Origin: Armatimonadaceae bacterium
Lineage (GTDB): Bacteria > Armatimonadota > Armatimonadia > Armatimonadales > Armatimonadaceae
Reading direction: 5' to 3'
Assembly: GCA_030446525.1 (NCBI GenBank)
Contig: JAUJNC010000085.1
Location: 1 to 17,818 of the forward strand
DNA length: 17,818 nt
In this document: positions 1 to 7,588 of the stretch, one piece after another
How the letters are laid out: each line of letters starts with the position of its first letter
How positions within the stretch are numbered: the first letter of the stretch is position 1
The notes under the pieces: model-generated
Database searches by the model: none
The model's input: only the letters and a program-made list of their open reading frames with translations
Told to the model about the DNA's origin: nothing
Position numbers and translations under genes: made by a program

Positions 1-1266
1 GGTCTCGTCGACGGCCAGCGGCGTCTTGATCGGGGGGTTAACCCCTGGTCGGCCGCGCGCGGGGCGCGTCTGGTACCAGCGGATGTAGCCCCCGTCGTTA
101 CCCCCCCCGCCTCCGGGCGGGTGATCGGGGGCGGGGGGGGCCTCTTCCTCTTCCCGGGTGACCTGGCGCAGCTCGGTGGAAAGGCGCGCGGCGGTGCGGG
201 CGAGGGCGGCGGCGCGGTCGCGCGCGGCCGAATCGTTGGCGTTGTCCGCGGCGGCCGCCAGCCCCTTGGCCAGCGCGGCCAGTCCCGCGCACAGGTCGGC
301 GACGCGGACCGCGAACGCGTCACGGTCCGCGTCGCTGCCCAGGAGATCCTGGACGAACGCCTCGGGGTTGGCGGCGAGGAGGAACGGGTCGAAGACCGCC
401 TGGTTCAGCCCATCGAGCGACGCCAGGAGCTGCGGATCCACGCCGTCCCGGAGCCGGCGCGCCTTCGCCACCAGCTGCGGCACGCGCTGCGAGCTGAAGG
501 TGAGGCCGAAGGCGCCGGTCGCCATCTCCTCGACGTGGTGCGCCTCGTCGAAGACCACGGCGTCATAGGGCGGCAGCAGCGTGGGGCCGCCCGGGTTCGC
601 GCGCCGCAGGCGCAGGTCGGCGAAGAACAGCGCGTGGTTGACGACCAGCAGGTTGCACTCCTCGGCCTCTTTGCGCGCCTTGAAGTAAAAACAGCGCTCG
701 AAGAAGCGGCAGTCGCGCTGGCGGCAGGTGTCGGCGTTGGCGGCGATGTCGGACCAGTTGGCGTGGGAAAAATCCAGCTCGGCCACGTCGCCCGTTTCGG
801 TCTCATTCGCCCAGCGCCGGATCCGGGCGAAAACCGGATCGCCCTGCGTCCACAGCTCGCCCGCGGCGACGTCCAGGTCCTGCAGGCACAGGAAGTTGCT
901 GCGCCCCTTGAGGGCCGTGGCGCGGATGTCCAGGTGGGGCAGGGCGGCGAGGAGCGTGGGGATGTCCCGCTCGATCAGCTGCCCCTGGAGGGCCAGGGTG
1001 TGGGTCGAGACGACGGCGCGCCCGCCGTGCCGGTCGAGCCAGCGCACCAGGGGGACGAGATACGCGAGGGTCTTCCCGACCCCGGTGCCTGCTTCCGCGA
1101 GGCACGGGCGCCCCTGGGCGAGCGCCGTCTCGACCGCACACGCGAGCGCGACCTGCTGCGGCCGGTGCACAAAGCCCGGCAGCTGCGCCGCCAGGGGGCT
1201 CCCCGCGCCGAGCAGCGTTTGGAGCCGCTGCCCCGGGCGGACCGGTTTCGGCCCCGCGACGGCCAC
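1..1266 (-). CDS. DinG/XPD-family iron-sulfur DNA helicase, 3' end outside window
   Basis: This is an ATP-dependent superfamily 2 DNA helicase of the DinG/Rad3 type, which unwinds 5'-tailed duplexes or R-loops in repair. The frame stays open for 422 codons and has no stop in the window. A Walker A motif (EAGTGVGKT) lies at residues 58-66 and a DEAH box (VVFDEAHH) at about 237-244. Four cysteines at 127, 181, 186 and 192 have the x4/x5 spacing between the last three that is known for the [4Fe-4S] cluster of E. coli DinG. The segment at the left edge (PPIKTPLAVDET) resembles the lead-in to motif IV-VI of the C2 helicase domain, which lies outside. I chose GTG 1266 as start because GGAG sits 5 bases upstream, inside the end of fabI, whose stop is 2 bases before it. 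The two genes are probably co-transcribed. A Gly/Pro-rich stretch near codons 380-390 comes from G/C runs and may contain sequence errors. Confidence 0.88.
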   Translation of the reverse strand, partial: MAVAGPKPVRPGQRLQTLLGAGSPLAAQLPGFVHRPQQVALACAVETALAQGRPCLAEAGTGVGKTLAYLVPLVRWLDRHGGRAVVSTHTLALQGQLIERDIPTLLAALPHLDIRATALKGRSNFLCLQDLDVAAGELWTQGDPVFARIRRWANETETGDVAELDFSHANWSDIAANADTCRQRDCRFFERCFYFKARKEAEECNLLVVNHALFFADLRLRRANPGGPTLLPPYDAVVFDEAHHVEEMATGAFGLTFSSQRVPQLVAKARRLRDGVDPQLLASLDGLNQAVFDPFLLAANPEAFVQDLLGSDADRDAFAVRVADLCAGLAALAKGLAAAADNANDSAARDRAAALARTAARLSTELRQVTREEEEAPPAPDHPPGGGGGNDGGYIRWYQTRPARGRPGVNPPIKTPLAVDET

Positions 1267-1268
1267 CG

Positions 1269-2054
1269 CTACTCCGCACCCAGCGTCGGGAAGCCCAGGA
1301 CATGGTAACCGGAGTCGACGAAAAGCACGTCGCCGGTGATGCCGCGCGCCCACGACGAGACCAGAAACGCGCACGCGTCGCCGACCTCGTCGGGCGTGGT
1401 CGAGTGCCGCAGCGGTGAAACCCGCGCGTGCTGCTTGTACATGTCGCCGAACCCCGAGATGCCGCGAGCGGAAAGGGTCATCGTCGGCCCCGCCGAGATG
1501 GCGTTCACGCGGATGCCTTGCGGGCCGAGGTCGTTGGCTAGATAGCGCACGGACGACTCCAGCGCGGCTTTGGCGATGCCGGCGGAGTTGTAGTGGGGGA
1601 CGACACGCTCGCCGCCGATATAGGTCAGGGTGACGATGGCGCCGCCACCCGTCATCAGCGGCTCCGCTGCCCGGGCCGCCGCGACGAGCGTGTACGCCGA
1701 GGCGTTCAGCGAGACGGCGAAATCCTCCGCCGTGTTGTCCACGTAGCGCCCGGAAAGCCCTTTGGCGAAAGCAACCGAGTGGACCACGAAGTCGAGGGTT
1801 CCCCACTCGGCGCGCAGCCGCTCGTGGAGGCTTGCCATCTGCTCCGGGCTCGTCATGTCGCACTGGGTGACGAGCTTCACGGCACCGCCCGGCAGGGTGG
1901 CCGCGAGCTTCTGGGCGTCCTTCTCCTCGCGTTCGCTGAAAACGGAGAGCGCGAGACTCGCCCCCTCGCGCGCCAGACTCTGCGCGCAGCCCCACCCGAT
2001 GGAGCGCTCGTTGCGCACCCCGTAGACCAGCCCCTTCTTCCCTTCCAGCAGCAT
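1269..2054 (-). CDS. fabI: Enoyl-[acyl-carrier-protein] reductase FabI
   Basis: FabI is the NADH-dependent enoyl-ACP reductase of type II fatty acid synthesis, a cytosolic Rossmann-fold protein of the short-chain dehydrogenase superfamily. From ATG 2054 the protein has 261 residues; E. coli FabI has 262. It shows the FabI-specific N-terminus GLVYGVRNERSIGWG in place of the classical SDR glycine motif. The catalytic residues Y145, Y155 and K162 match E. coli Y146, Y156 and K163, within TYIGGERVVPHYNSAGIAK. SAGP-TLSA-GI-F (substrate loop) and GITGDVLFVDSGYHVLG (C-terminus) are typical. An upstream GTG at 2111 is in frame but overlaps the -10 box of the promoter and cannot be in the transcript, so 2054 is the better start. 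The helicase gene follows after 2 bp. The gene looks intact. Confidence 0.96.
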   Translation of the reverse strand: MLLEGKKGLVYGVRNERSIGWGCAQSLAREGASLALSVFSEREEKDAQKLAATLPGGAVKLVTQCDMTSPEQMASLHERLRAEWGTLDFVVHSVAFAKGLSGRYVDNTAEDFAVSLNASAYTLVAAARAAEPLMTGGGAIVTLTYIGGERVVPHYNSAGIAKAALESSVRYLANDLGPQGIRVNAISAGPTMTLSARGISGFGDMYKQHARVSPLRHSTTPDEVGDACAFLVSSWARGITGDVLFVDSGYHVLGFPTLGAE

Positions 2055-2101
2055 CGTGTTCGCCCCGCCCTTCCGCAGATGAATCGGCAACCTGCCTCCG
2101 A

Positions 2102-2130
2102 ATTGTAGCACGTACGGGGTAGTTAGTCAA
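2102..2130 (-). promoter_or_regulatory. Sigma-70-like promoter of fabI
   Basis: Read on the minus strand: TTGACT (2130-2125), a 17-base spacer, then TACAAT (2107-2102). The predicted transcript would start near 2095, about 40 bases before the fabI ATG at 2054. This excludes the upstream in-frame GTG at 2111. Confidence 0.72.
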
Positions 2131-2279
2131 CCAATAGTTTGCCTTTTGTTTGACACACGCCCGGACAAAGACGGGGGCCGGCCGTGACCCCCGCGGTGGG
2201 CAAGGTTTATGTGACAAGCGAGGAGGCGGACGCCGTCAGCGTGCTTACGGGAGCTTGACCAACGGCCCGCCGCGCCTCC

Positions 2280-2308
2280 TTGACAAGGCGCGTGGCGGGG
2301 GGTACACT
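2280..2308 (+). promoter_or_regulatory. Sigma-70-like promoter of the menaquinone operon
   Basis: TTGACA (2280-2285, full consensus) is followed by a 17-base spacer and TACACT (2303-2308). Initiation near 2315 gives a leader of about 35 bases before the UbiD-family start at 2349. The divergent fabI promoter lies about 150 bp to the left. I see no operator or riboswitch-like structure in the 2131-2279 gap. Confidence 0.72.
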
Positions 2309-2348
2309 ACCATCAGCTTGTGAAATTTCGCACGGAGTGGGCTTTCTG

Positions 2349-3806
2349 ATGGCGTACGGTGGTTTCCAGGAGTTCCTTACAGCATTGGAGAGGGCGGGGG
2401 AACTGAAGCGCATCACGGTTCCCGTCGACCCGGAGCTGGAGATGACCGAGATCGCCGACCGCGTGGTCAAGGCGGGCGGTCCCGCGCTGCTGTTCGAGAA
2501 GCCCAAGGGCTACGACGTGCCGGTGGCCATGAACACGCTGGCGACGCGCAAGCGCATCTCGATGGCGTTCGGGGTGGGCGACCTGGAGGAGATCGCCTGC
2601 GAGATCGAGAAGCTGGTGAAGCTGCCGGGCAACATGCCGCCGGGGCTGATGGGCAAGGTGGCCCTCCTGCCGGGGCTCGCCCGGATCGGTCGGCACACGG
2701 CCCCGAAGATCGTCGGGGGCGGGGCGCCCTGCCAGGAGGTAGTAAAGCTGGGCGAGGACGCCTCGCTCGACGCGCTGCCGGCCCTCCAGTGCTGGCCCCT
2801 CGACGGGGGGCGCTTCATCACCCTCCCGCTCGTGTTCACCAAGGAGGCCGCGACGGGCAAGCGCAACGTCGGCATGTACCGGATGCAGATCTACGACGCG
2901 CGCGCGGCGGGGATGCACTGGCAGCGGCACAAGGTGGGAAGCCGCCACCACGCGGAGTACGAATCCCACGGGCGCGACATCCCCGTCGCCGTCGCCCTGG
3001 GGGGCGACCCGGTTCTGACCTACGCGGCGACCGCCCCGCTCCCGGACGAGATCGACGAGATGGTCTTCGCGGGCTTCCTCCGCAAGAGGCCGGTCGAGCT
3101 GGTGCGCTGCAAGACGGTGGACATCGAGGTGCCCGCCGACGCCGAATGGGTGATCGAGGGGGTCGTGCCCGCCCACGAGCGGCGGACCGAGGGGCCGTTC
3201 GGCGACCACACCGGCTTCTACACCCTCGAAGACGAGTACCCGGTCCTCCACGTGACGGCGATCACGCACCGCCGGAATCCCGTTTACCCGGCGACCATCG
3301 TCGGGCGCCCGCCGATGGAGGACGCCTGGCTGGGCAAGGCGACCGAGCGCCTTTTCCTGCCCCTCGTGCGTCTGTTCGTGCCCGAGATCATCGACTACAA
3401 CCTGCCCGTCGAGGGCGCGTTCCACAACCTGTGCATTGTGAAGATACGCAAGCGCTACCCGGGCCACGCCCAGAAGGTGATGCACGCGCTCTGGGGGCTG
3501 GGGCAGATGATGTTCAGCAAGATCATCGTGGTCGTCGACGAGTGGGTGGACGTCCAGAACCTGCGGGAGGTGCTCTGGGTCACGGCGAACAACATCGACC
3601 CCGAGCGCGACATCACGTTCGTGAAGGGGCCGATCGATGTGCTGGACCACGCGAGCCGGGCGATGGGGTTCGGGTCGAAGATGGGCATCGACGCGACCCG
3701 GAAGCTGCCGGAAGAGGGGCACACGCGCCCGTGGCCGCCGGTGATCGAGATGTCGCCGGACGTGAAGAGTCGGGTCGACGCCCTGTGGGGCCGGCTGGGT
3801 TTGTGA
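2349..3806 (+). CDS. ubiD: UbiD-family prenyl-FMN-dependent decarboxylase, menaquinone type (MqnL-like)
   Basis: This is a 485-residue UbiD-family enzyme, which decarboxylates an aromatic acid with prenylated FMN. With ubiX, a ubiA homologue and mqnA as neighbours, its probable role is decarboxylation of the naphthoate intermediate late in the futalosine menaquinone pathway. The role is inferred from context; the family is clear from sequence. Visible marks are the prFMN-binding region NVGMYRMQ (residues 173-180), GGDPVLTYAA (218-227), and the catalytic block from E270 through E277, R278/R279 and EGPFGDHTGFY (281-291), which holds the Glu/Asp residues of the family's active site. INxDPERD-like sequence follows near the end. 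ATG 2349 is chosen because MAYGGFQEFL is the usual family N-terminus; an in-frame codon at 2280 lies inside the -35 box. GGAG sits about 11 bases upstream. The stop overlaps the Nudix start by one base. Confidence 0.93.
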   Translation: MAYGGFQEFLTALERAGELKRITVPVDPELEMTEIADRVVKAGGPALLFEKPKGYDVPVAMNTLATRKRISMAFGVGDLEEIACEIEKLVKLPGNMPPGLMGKVALLPGLARIGRHTAPKIVGGGAPCQEVVKLGEDASLDALPALQCWPLDGGRFITLPLVFTKEAATGKRNVGMYRMQIYDARAAGMHWQRHKVGSRHHAEYESHGRDIPVAVALGGDPVLTYAATAPLPDEIDEMVFAGFLRKRPVELVRCKTVDIEVPADAEWVIEGVVPAHERRTEGPFGDHTGFYTLEDEYPVLHVTAITHRRNPVYPATIVGRPPMEDAWLGKATERLFLPLVRLFVPEIIDYNLPVEGAFHNLCIVKIRKRYPGHAQKVMHALWGLGQMMFSKIIVVVDEWVDVQNLREVLWVTANNIDPERDITFVKGPIDVLDHASRAMGFGSKMGIDATRKLPEEGHTRPWPPVIEMSPDVKSRVDALWGRLGL

Positions 3807-4384
3807 TGGGGACGGCGCGGCGACGAACCTGTGGCGGGCGGAGAACGCCGGCCGGGGCGTGGCATGTGACCGAGTCCGTCTGGGGCGACGTGCAGCGGGT
3901 GCGCCTGACGACCGGGCCGCCCTCCCTGGCGACCGACCCGGAGCGCGTCCGGTCGGTGCACGCGGTCGGTTTCGTCCCGCACCCGTCGTCGGTGCTGGTC
4001 CTCCTGGTGCAGAACAAGGACGCGACGTGGACGTTCCCCGGCGGCCGCCTGGAAGAGAAGGAGACGGCGGACGAGGCCCTGGCACGCGAAATCTGGGAGG
4101 AGGCCCGCGCGACGCTGGCCCCCGGTCACGTGCCCGTTGCCGTGACGCAGATCGAGTTTCTGAACCGGGTGCCCGGCCGTATCTACCGGTTCCACCCGTC
4201 GTTCCTGCTCTGGGTCGCCGGGTCGGTGGCCGTTCTGTCCGACGAGCCGCATCACGACCCGGCCGACTACGTGACCCAGCGCCGCGTGCTGTCGGTCGAG
4301 GAGGCGCGCGACCGGCTGGGCCCGCTGGAGCGGGTCGTGCTCGAAGCCGCCCAGGCGGCGTGGCGAGAAAACCATGGCGGGTGA
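3806..4384 (+). CDS. Nudix hydrolase
   Basis: A 192-residue Nudix-superfamily protein, which would hydrolyse a nucleoside diphosphate linked to another group (X). The Nudix box covers residues 80-102: G-x5-E-x7-REIWEEARA. It matches GX5EX7REUXEEXGU except that Arg replaces the second-to-last Gly. REIWEE keeps the metal-binding glutamates. The first 45 residues are Arg-rich and do not resemble the fold, so a later start (for example GTG at residue 21) is possible. ATG 3806 shares its A with the ubiD stop, and the 3' end overlaps ubiX by 11 bases, so translation is probably coupled. The substrate is unknown. The position between ubiD and ubiX suggests housekeeping of a nucleotide or prenyl-diphosphate in cofactor or quinone synthesis, which is inference only. 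Confidence 0.85.
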   Translation: MGTARRRTCGGRRTPAGAWHVTESVWGDVQRVRLTTGPPSLATDPERVRSVHAVGFVPHPSSVLVLLVQNKDATWTFPGGRLEEKETADEALAREIWEEARATLAPGHVPVAVTQIEFLNRVPGRIYRFHPSFLLWVAGSVAVLSDEPHHDPADYVTQRRVLSVEEARDRLGPLERVVLEAAQAAWRENHGG

Positions 4385-4976
4385 CTGGCGGCGGCGGCTG
4401 GTGGTGGCGATGAGCGGGGCGAGCGGCGCCATCTACGGCGTGCGCTTCCTCCGGCAGGCGGTGCGCCATTTCGACGAGATATACGTGACGCTGTCCGGCA
4501 ACGCGCCCTCCGTCCTCGCGACCGAGATGGGGATCACGCTGTCACAGCCGCCGGCGGCCCGGGAGCTGATCGGCCAGGAGGCGCCGCAGATCCGCTTCTG
4601 CGCGCGGGGCGACTACTTCACGCCGCCCGCGTCCGGTTCGTTCCGCCACGCGGGCATGGTGATCATCCCGTGCTCCATGGGGACCGCCGGGCGCATCGCC
4701 GGCGGCGTCTCCGACGACCTGACGACGCGCGCCGCCGACGTCTGTCTCAAAGAGGGGCGCAAACTCATACTTGTGGTGCGGGAATCGCCCTGGAACCTGA
4801 TCCATCTGCGCAACCTGACGCAATTGGCCGAGGCGGGGGCGACCGTCCTGCCCGCCGCACCCTCCTTTTACAACGAGCCCCGCACGATCGAGGATCTGGT
4901 GGACACCATCGTCGCGCGCGCGCTGCAAAGCCTCGGGGTCGAGCAGGAGCTGATGGGAGAATGGAAGCACGAGTAG
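4374..4976 (+). CDS. ubiX: Flavin prenyltransferase UbiX
   Basis: UbiX joins a dimethylallyl group to FMN to make the prenyl-FMN cofactor used by UbiD enzymes. The 200-residue product has the normal length. The flavin-binding GASGA is at residues 15-19, PCSMGT at 99-104, and R119 lies in the conserved TTRAADVCLKEGRKL block. RESPWNLIHLRN starts at R136-E137, and the late Tyr (Y166) and Arg (R182) are present. The gene overlaps the Nudix gene (11 bases) and the next prenyltransferase gene (16 bases). The neighbouring ubiD is its obvious client. No defects are seen. Confidence 0.95.
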   Translation: MAGDWRRRLVVAMSGASGAIYGVRFLRQAVRHFDEIYVTLSGNAPSVLATEMGITLSQPPAARELIGQEAPQIRFCARGDYFTPPASGSFRHAGMVIIPCSMGTAGRIAGGVSDDLTTRAADVCLKEGRKLILVVRESPWNLIHLRNLTQLAEAGATVLPAAPSFYNEPRTIEDLVDTIVARALQSLGVEQELMGEWKHE

Positions 4977-5878
4977 CACCGTCGCAGGCGGCCGCCGTTC
5001 CGCGGACGCCGTGGGGAAAGCTGCGCGTCGTGCTCGAGATGATCAAGATCGAGCACACGCTGTTCGCCCTGCCGTTCGCCCTCACGGGCGCGCTCCTGGC
5101 CGCGCGCGGCCTGCCCACCGCCCCGCAGCTCTTCTGGATCCTCGTGGCCATGGCGGGGGCGCGCTCGGCGGCCATGGCGTTTAACCGGCTCGTCGACCGC
5201 GGCTTCGACGCCCGCAACCCGCGCACGGCGGGCCGCGCCCTTCCGGCGGCTCTGATCTCGATCCCCTTCGTGATCGGGTTTACCGTCGCGGCCTCCGCCT
5301 TGCTCGCGCTGGCCGCGTACATGCTCAACCCGCTGGCGTTCGCGCTGTCCCCGCTGGCGCTGGCCATCGTCTTCTTCTATTCATTCACCAAGCGGTTCAC
5401 CGCCTGGTCGCACGCCTTTCTGGGCCTCGCGCTGTCGGTCGCGCCGGTCGGGGCGTGGATCGCGGGGCGCGGCGCCTTCGGCGCGCTGGCGCTGGCGATC
5501 GGCGCGGCCGTGGTCTGCTGGCTGATCGGTTTCGACATCATCTACGCGCTCCAGGACGTGGCCTTCGACCGGGAGGCGGGACTGCGCTCGCTGCCGGCCG
5601 CGTTCGGGCCGCGGCGCGCCCGGGGGGTAGGCCGCGCCCCGCCCCCCCAGATGTTCGTGGTCCGGGGGGGGGTGGGGCCGTCGGCGGGGGGCGGCGCGCC
5701 CGTCTACCCCGGCGGCGCCCGGGCGGCCGCGCTGAGAGGCCCCGAACCCGCGCGGGTCCCGCCCGACGATGCCCTGTCCGGGGCGGACCTGCGGCGGCTG
5801 AACATCGCCTTTTTCAACCTGAACATCGCCGTGTCGGCGGAATTGTTGCTCTTCACGGCGTGGGATGTATTGGTATGA
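4961..5878 (+). CDS. ubiA: UbiA-family membrane prenyltransferase, menaquinone type (MqnP-like), with corrupted segment
   Basis: An integral-membrane aromatic prenyltransferase, expected to attach the polyprenyl chain to the quinone precursor. Of 305 residues, the first 215 are canonical: first Asp-rich motif N75-RLVD79-RGFD83 followed by ARNPRTAGRALP, and second motif D192-IIYALQD199-VAFD203-REAGLRSLP. About six hydrophobic helices are visible there. Residues about 218-268 become Gly/Pro/Arg-rich although the frame stays open, and the usual end (PPDD-LRRLNIAFFNLN, then a helix) returns in the same frame. Fragments such as MFVV, SAGGGAPVY and GPEPARVPPDD look like helix sequence with T-to-G and A-to-C changes. 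I infer consensus errors in bases 5615-5765 rather than a real insertion. The start overlaps ubiX; the stop overlaps mqnA in ATGA. Confidence 0.85.
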   Translation: MEARVAPSQAAAVPRTPWGKLRVVLEMIKIEHTLFALPFALTGALLAARGLPTAPQLFWILVAMAGARSAAMAFNRLVDRGFDARNPRTAGRALPAALISIPFVIGFTVAASALLALAAYMLNPLAFALSPLALAIVFFYSFTKRFTAWSHAFLGLALSVAPVGAWIAGRGAFGALALAIGAAVVCWLIGFDIIYALQDVAFDREAGLRSLPAAFGPRRARGVGRAPPPQMFVVRGGVGPSAGGGAPVYPGGARAAALRGPEPARVPPDDALSGADLRRLNIAFFNLNIAVSAELLLFTAWDVLV

Positions 5879-6826
5879 GTGTGCGGCCCGCCCTCACCCC
5901 CCTACCCCCTCTCCCAATTCTGGGAGAGGGGGAGAAAGAACCTGTCTTGGCCTCGGGCTCCCCTCTCCCCGAGGTGGGAAAGGGCCCCACCGAGTTGGGG
6001 AAGGGGACGGGGGTGAGGGCGGGCCGCGAAATCGTCATCGGCGCCGTGCCGTACCTGAACGGGCGGCCCCTGGTGCGCTGGTTCTGGGACACGGAGGAGG
6101 GGAGGGCGTCGGGACTCCGCGTCATCGAGGCCGTGCCGTCGGGCCCGGCGGAGAGGCTCCGGCGCGGAGAGCCTGGCCGCGGCGCTCGTTTCGTCGTTCG
6201 AGCTGTTCCGGCGCCCCGGCCTGGTCTATGCGCCCGGTATCGCGGTCGCCGCCGACGGCCCGGTGCTGTCGGTACGCATGCTTTCCCGGGTGCCCGTGGG
6301 CGAGGTGCGCTCCGTCGCGCTGGATACGTCGTCCCTGACCTCGGCGGCGCTCCTCAAGATCCTGCTGGCCGTGCGGGACGGCCTGACGCCGCGCTACGTC
6401 CCGGCGTCTCCGGACCTGGGGCGTATGCTGCAGGAGGCCGACGCCGCGCTGTTGATCGGCGACCTGGGCTACCGCGAGTACGACGCGTCCCTGAACGTCC
6501 TCGATCTGGGCGAGGCCTGGCGCGCGATGACCGGCCTCCCGTTCGTGTATGCGCTGTGGATCGGCCCGGCGGACAGGCTGACGCCCTCGGTGGCCGGGGC
6601 GCTCCGTCGGGCCAAGGAGTGGGGGACCGCGCATCGGGAGGAGATCGCCCGCGCCGAGTACGCCCGCCTAGGCGAAACGTACGAGCGCTCCCGCCTTTAC
6701 CTGACGCAGATCATGCGCTACGATCTGGGGACGCGCGAACAGGAAGCTTTGCGCCTGTTCGGCGAGAAAGCCTACGCGAACGGTCTGCTTTCGTCGCCGC
6801 CCGACCTGACCCGCTGTCTGCCATGA
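5875..6826 (+). pseudogene. mqnA: mqnA, chorismate dehydratase of the futalosine pathway, frameshifted and with repeat insertion
   Basis: MqnA dehydrates chorismate to 3-enolpyruvylbenzoate, the first committed step of the futalosine route to menaquinone. The gene starts at ATG 5875, overlapping the ubiA stop. Codons 4-51 come from a 145-bp inverted-repeat element, so the enzyme proper begins near residue 52 (EIVIGAVPYLNGRPLV, the family's N-terminus). Near 6160-6170 the frame changes: up to RLRRGE it reads in the frame of 5875, and from SLAAALVSSFELFRRPG (about 6170) in the next frame to the stop at 6824-6826. Joining both frames and removing the element gives about 268 residues, the normal MqnA size, including the late block LIGDLGYREYD. 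The shift is one extra or two missing bases and may be a sequencing error. The stop overlaps the next gene as ATGA. Confidence 0.87.
5883..6027 (+). repeat. 145-bp GC-rich inverted-repeat element inserted in the 5' end of mqnA
   Basis: The ends are a perfect 19-base inverted repeat: GCGGCCCGCCCTCACCCCC at 5883-5901 and its complement at 6009-6027. Inside is a second perfect palindrome, with a 12-base stem at 5905-5916 and 5921-5932 and loop ATTC, and a looser C-rich/G-rich pair at about 5962-6003. Translated in the mqnA frame it gives a Pro/Leu/Gly-rich stretch (ALTPLPPLPILGEGE) typical of dispersed REP/MITE-like repeats read through. It is the only copy in this window. Confidence 0.8.
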
Positions 6827-7521
6827 ACCCGAAGAACCGACACGTCGCCCGGACCATCGAAGCGCTGCACCGCTCCACCGCCATGGCGGGGAGCCGGAGC
6901 GTGCTGTACGTCGCCCTGGGCGATTCGGTGACCGCGGGCTGGCTGGAGCACGGTGTCCTCGATTCGGACGCCGCCTATCCCGCGCTGTTCCGCCGCCGAC
7001 TGGCGTCCCTGTTCCCGCGCGCGATGGTCTCGGTCCTGAACGCCGGGCTGGGGGGGGAGGGCGTCGAGGGGGCGCTGGCCCGCCTGGAGCGGGACTGCCT
7101 GCGTCACCACCCGCAGCTCGTCACGGTCTGCCTGGGTTTGAAGGACGCCCGCAGGGGGCGCGAAGGGCTCGATTCCTTCAAGGCGAATCTGGGCGAGCTT
7201 GTCCGCCGCGTGCGGGAAGGGGGTGGGGCGGACCCCCTGTTCGGGGCGGACCCCCCGTCCGGGGCGGACTTGTTGCTCGTCACGCCCAACACACGGGGCG
7301 ACGCGCTCCACGACGAAGGCGTCATGGACGACTACGTCCGCGCGATCCGCGCCGTCGCGCGGGAGCAGGGGGTCGGCCTGGCCGACGTGTACGCGGTCTA
7401 CCAGGGCTGGATCCGCGCCGGCGCCGCGCCCGCCGATCTGCTGTCGAATCGCGTCTCGCACCCGACGCGCGAGGGGCACCACATCTTCGCGGGCGCCCTG
7501 ATCGAGTTCTTCCAGCCGTAG
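6823..7521 (+). CDS. SGNH/GDSL-family hydrolase
   Basis: A 232-residue SGNH-fold esterase or lipase-like protein without a signal peptide, so probably cytosolic. Block I is ALGDSVTAGW with the nucleophile S35. Block II Gly lies in NAGLGGEGVEG. Block III, usually GxND, reads GLKD. Block V has the catalytic His at 213 in SNRVSHPTREGHH, where the usual Asp three residues before His is Arg. These deviations occur in some SGNH subfamilies, so a substrate cannot be named. The start overlaps the mqnA stop as ATGA, making it the last gene of the overlapping run. An 18-base tandem repeat adds GAD-type hexapeptides in the middle. A housekeeping link to menaquinone synthesis is not evident. Confidence 0.82.
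   Translation: MNPKNRHVARTIEALHRSTAMAGSRSVLYVALGDSVTAGWLEHGVLDSDAAYPALFRRRLASLFPRAMVSVLNAGLGGEGVEGALARLERDCLRHHPQLVTVCLGLKDARRGREGLDSFKANLGELVRRVREGGGADPLFGADPPSGADLLLVTPNTRGDALHDEGVMDDYVRAIRAVAREQGVGLADVYAVYQGWIRAGAAPADLLSNRVSHPTREGHHIFAGALIEFFQP
7225..7267 (+). repeat. 18-bp tandem repeat inside the SGNH hydrolase gene
   Basis: GGGGCGGAC begins at 7225, 7243 and 7261, a period of exactly 18 bases; the third unit diverges after the shared start. In frame it encodes GADPLF, GADPPS and GADLLL, so copy changes would not shift the frame. Confidence 0.75.
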
Positions 7522-7588
7522 CTCGTTGGATAGTGATCCCGGGCAGGAAACGAGCCGGCCGCGTGGAAATACCCCTCAGAGGAACACC

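Noticed and set aside
121..1308. Long plus-strand open frame (395 codons)
   Set aside because: It is antisense to the helicase, whose strand carries Walker A, DEAH and the four-cysteine cluster. The plus-strand product is a low-complexity Arg/Gly/Val-rich shadow.
2150..2155. TTGACA on the plus strand as a -35 box
   Set aside because: No -10-like hexamer lies 16-19 bases downstream (2172-2180 is G/C). The divergent promoter pair at 2102-2130 and 2280-2308 explains both operons.
2313..4469. 718-codon minus-strand open frame across ubiD and the Nudix gene
   Set aside because: Its composition is Arg/Pro/His-rich with no domain, and it is antisense to clear UbiD, Nudix and UbiX sequence.
5455..7521. 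Single 688-codon plus-strand protein
   Set aside because: The frame chains a shadow of ubiA, the first part of mqnA, a shadow of the rest of mqnA and the SGNH gene. Only 5875-6168 and 6823-7521 within it are real coding.
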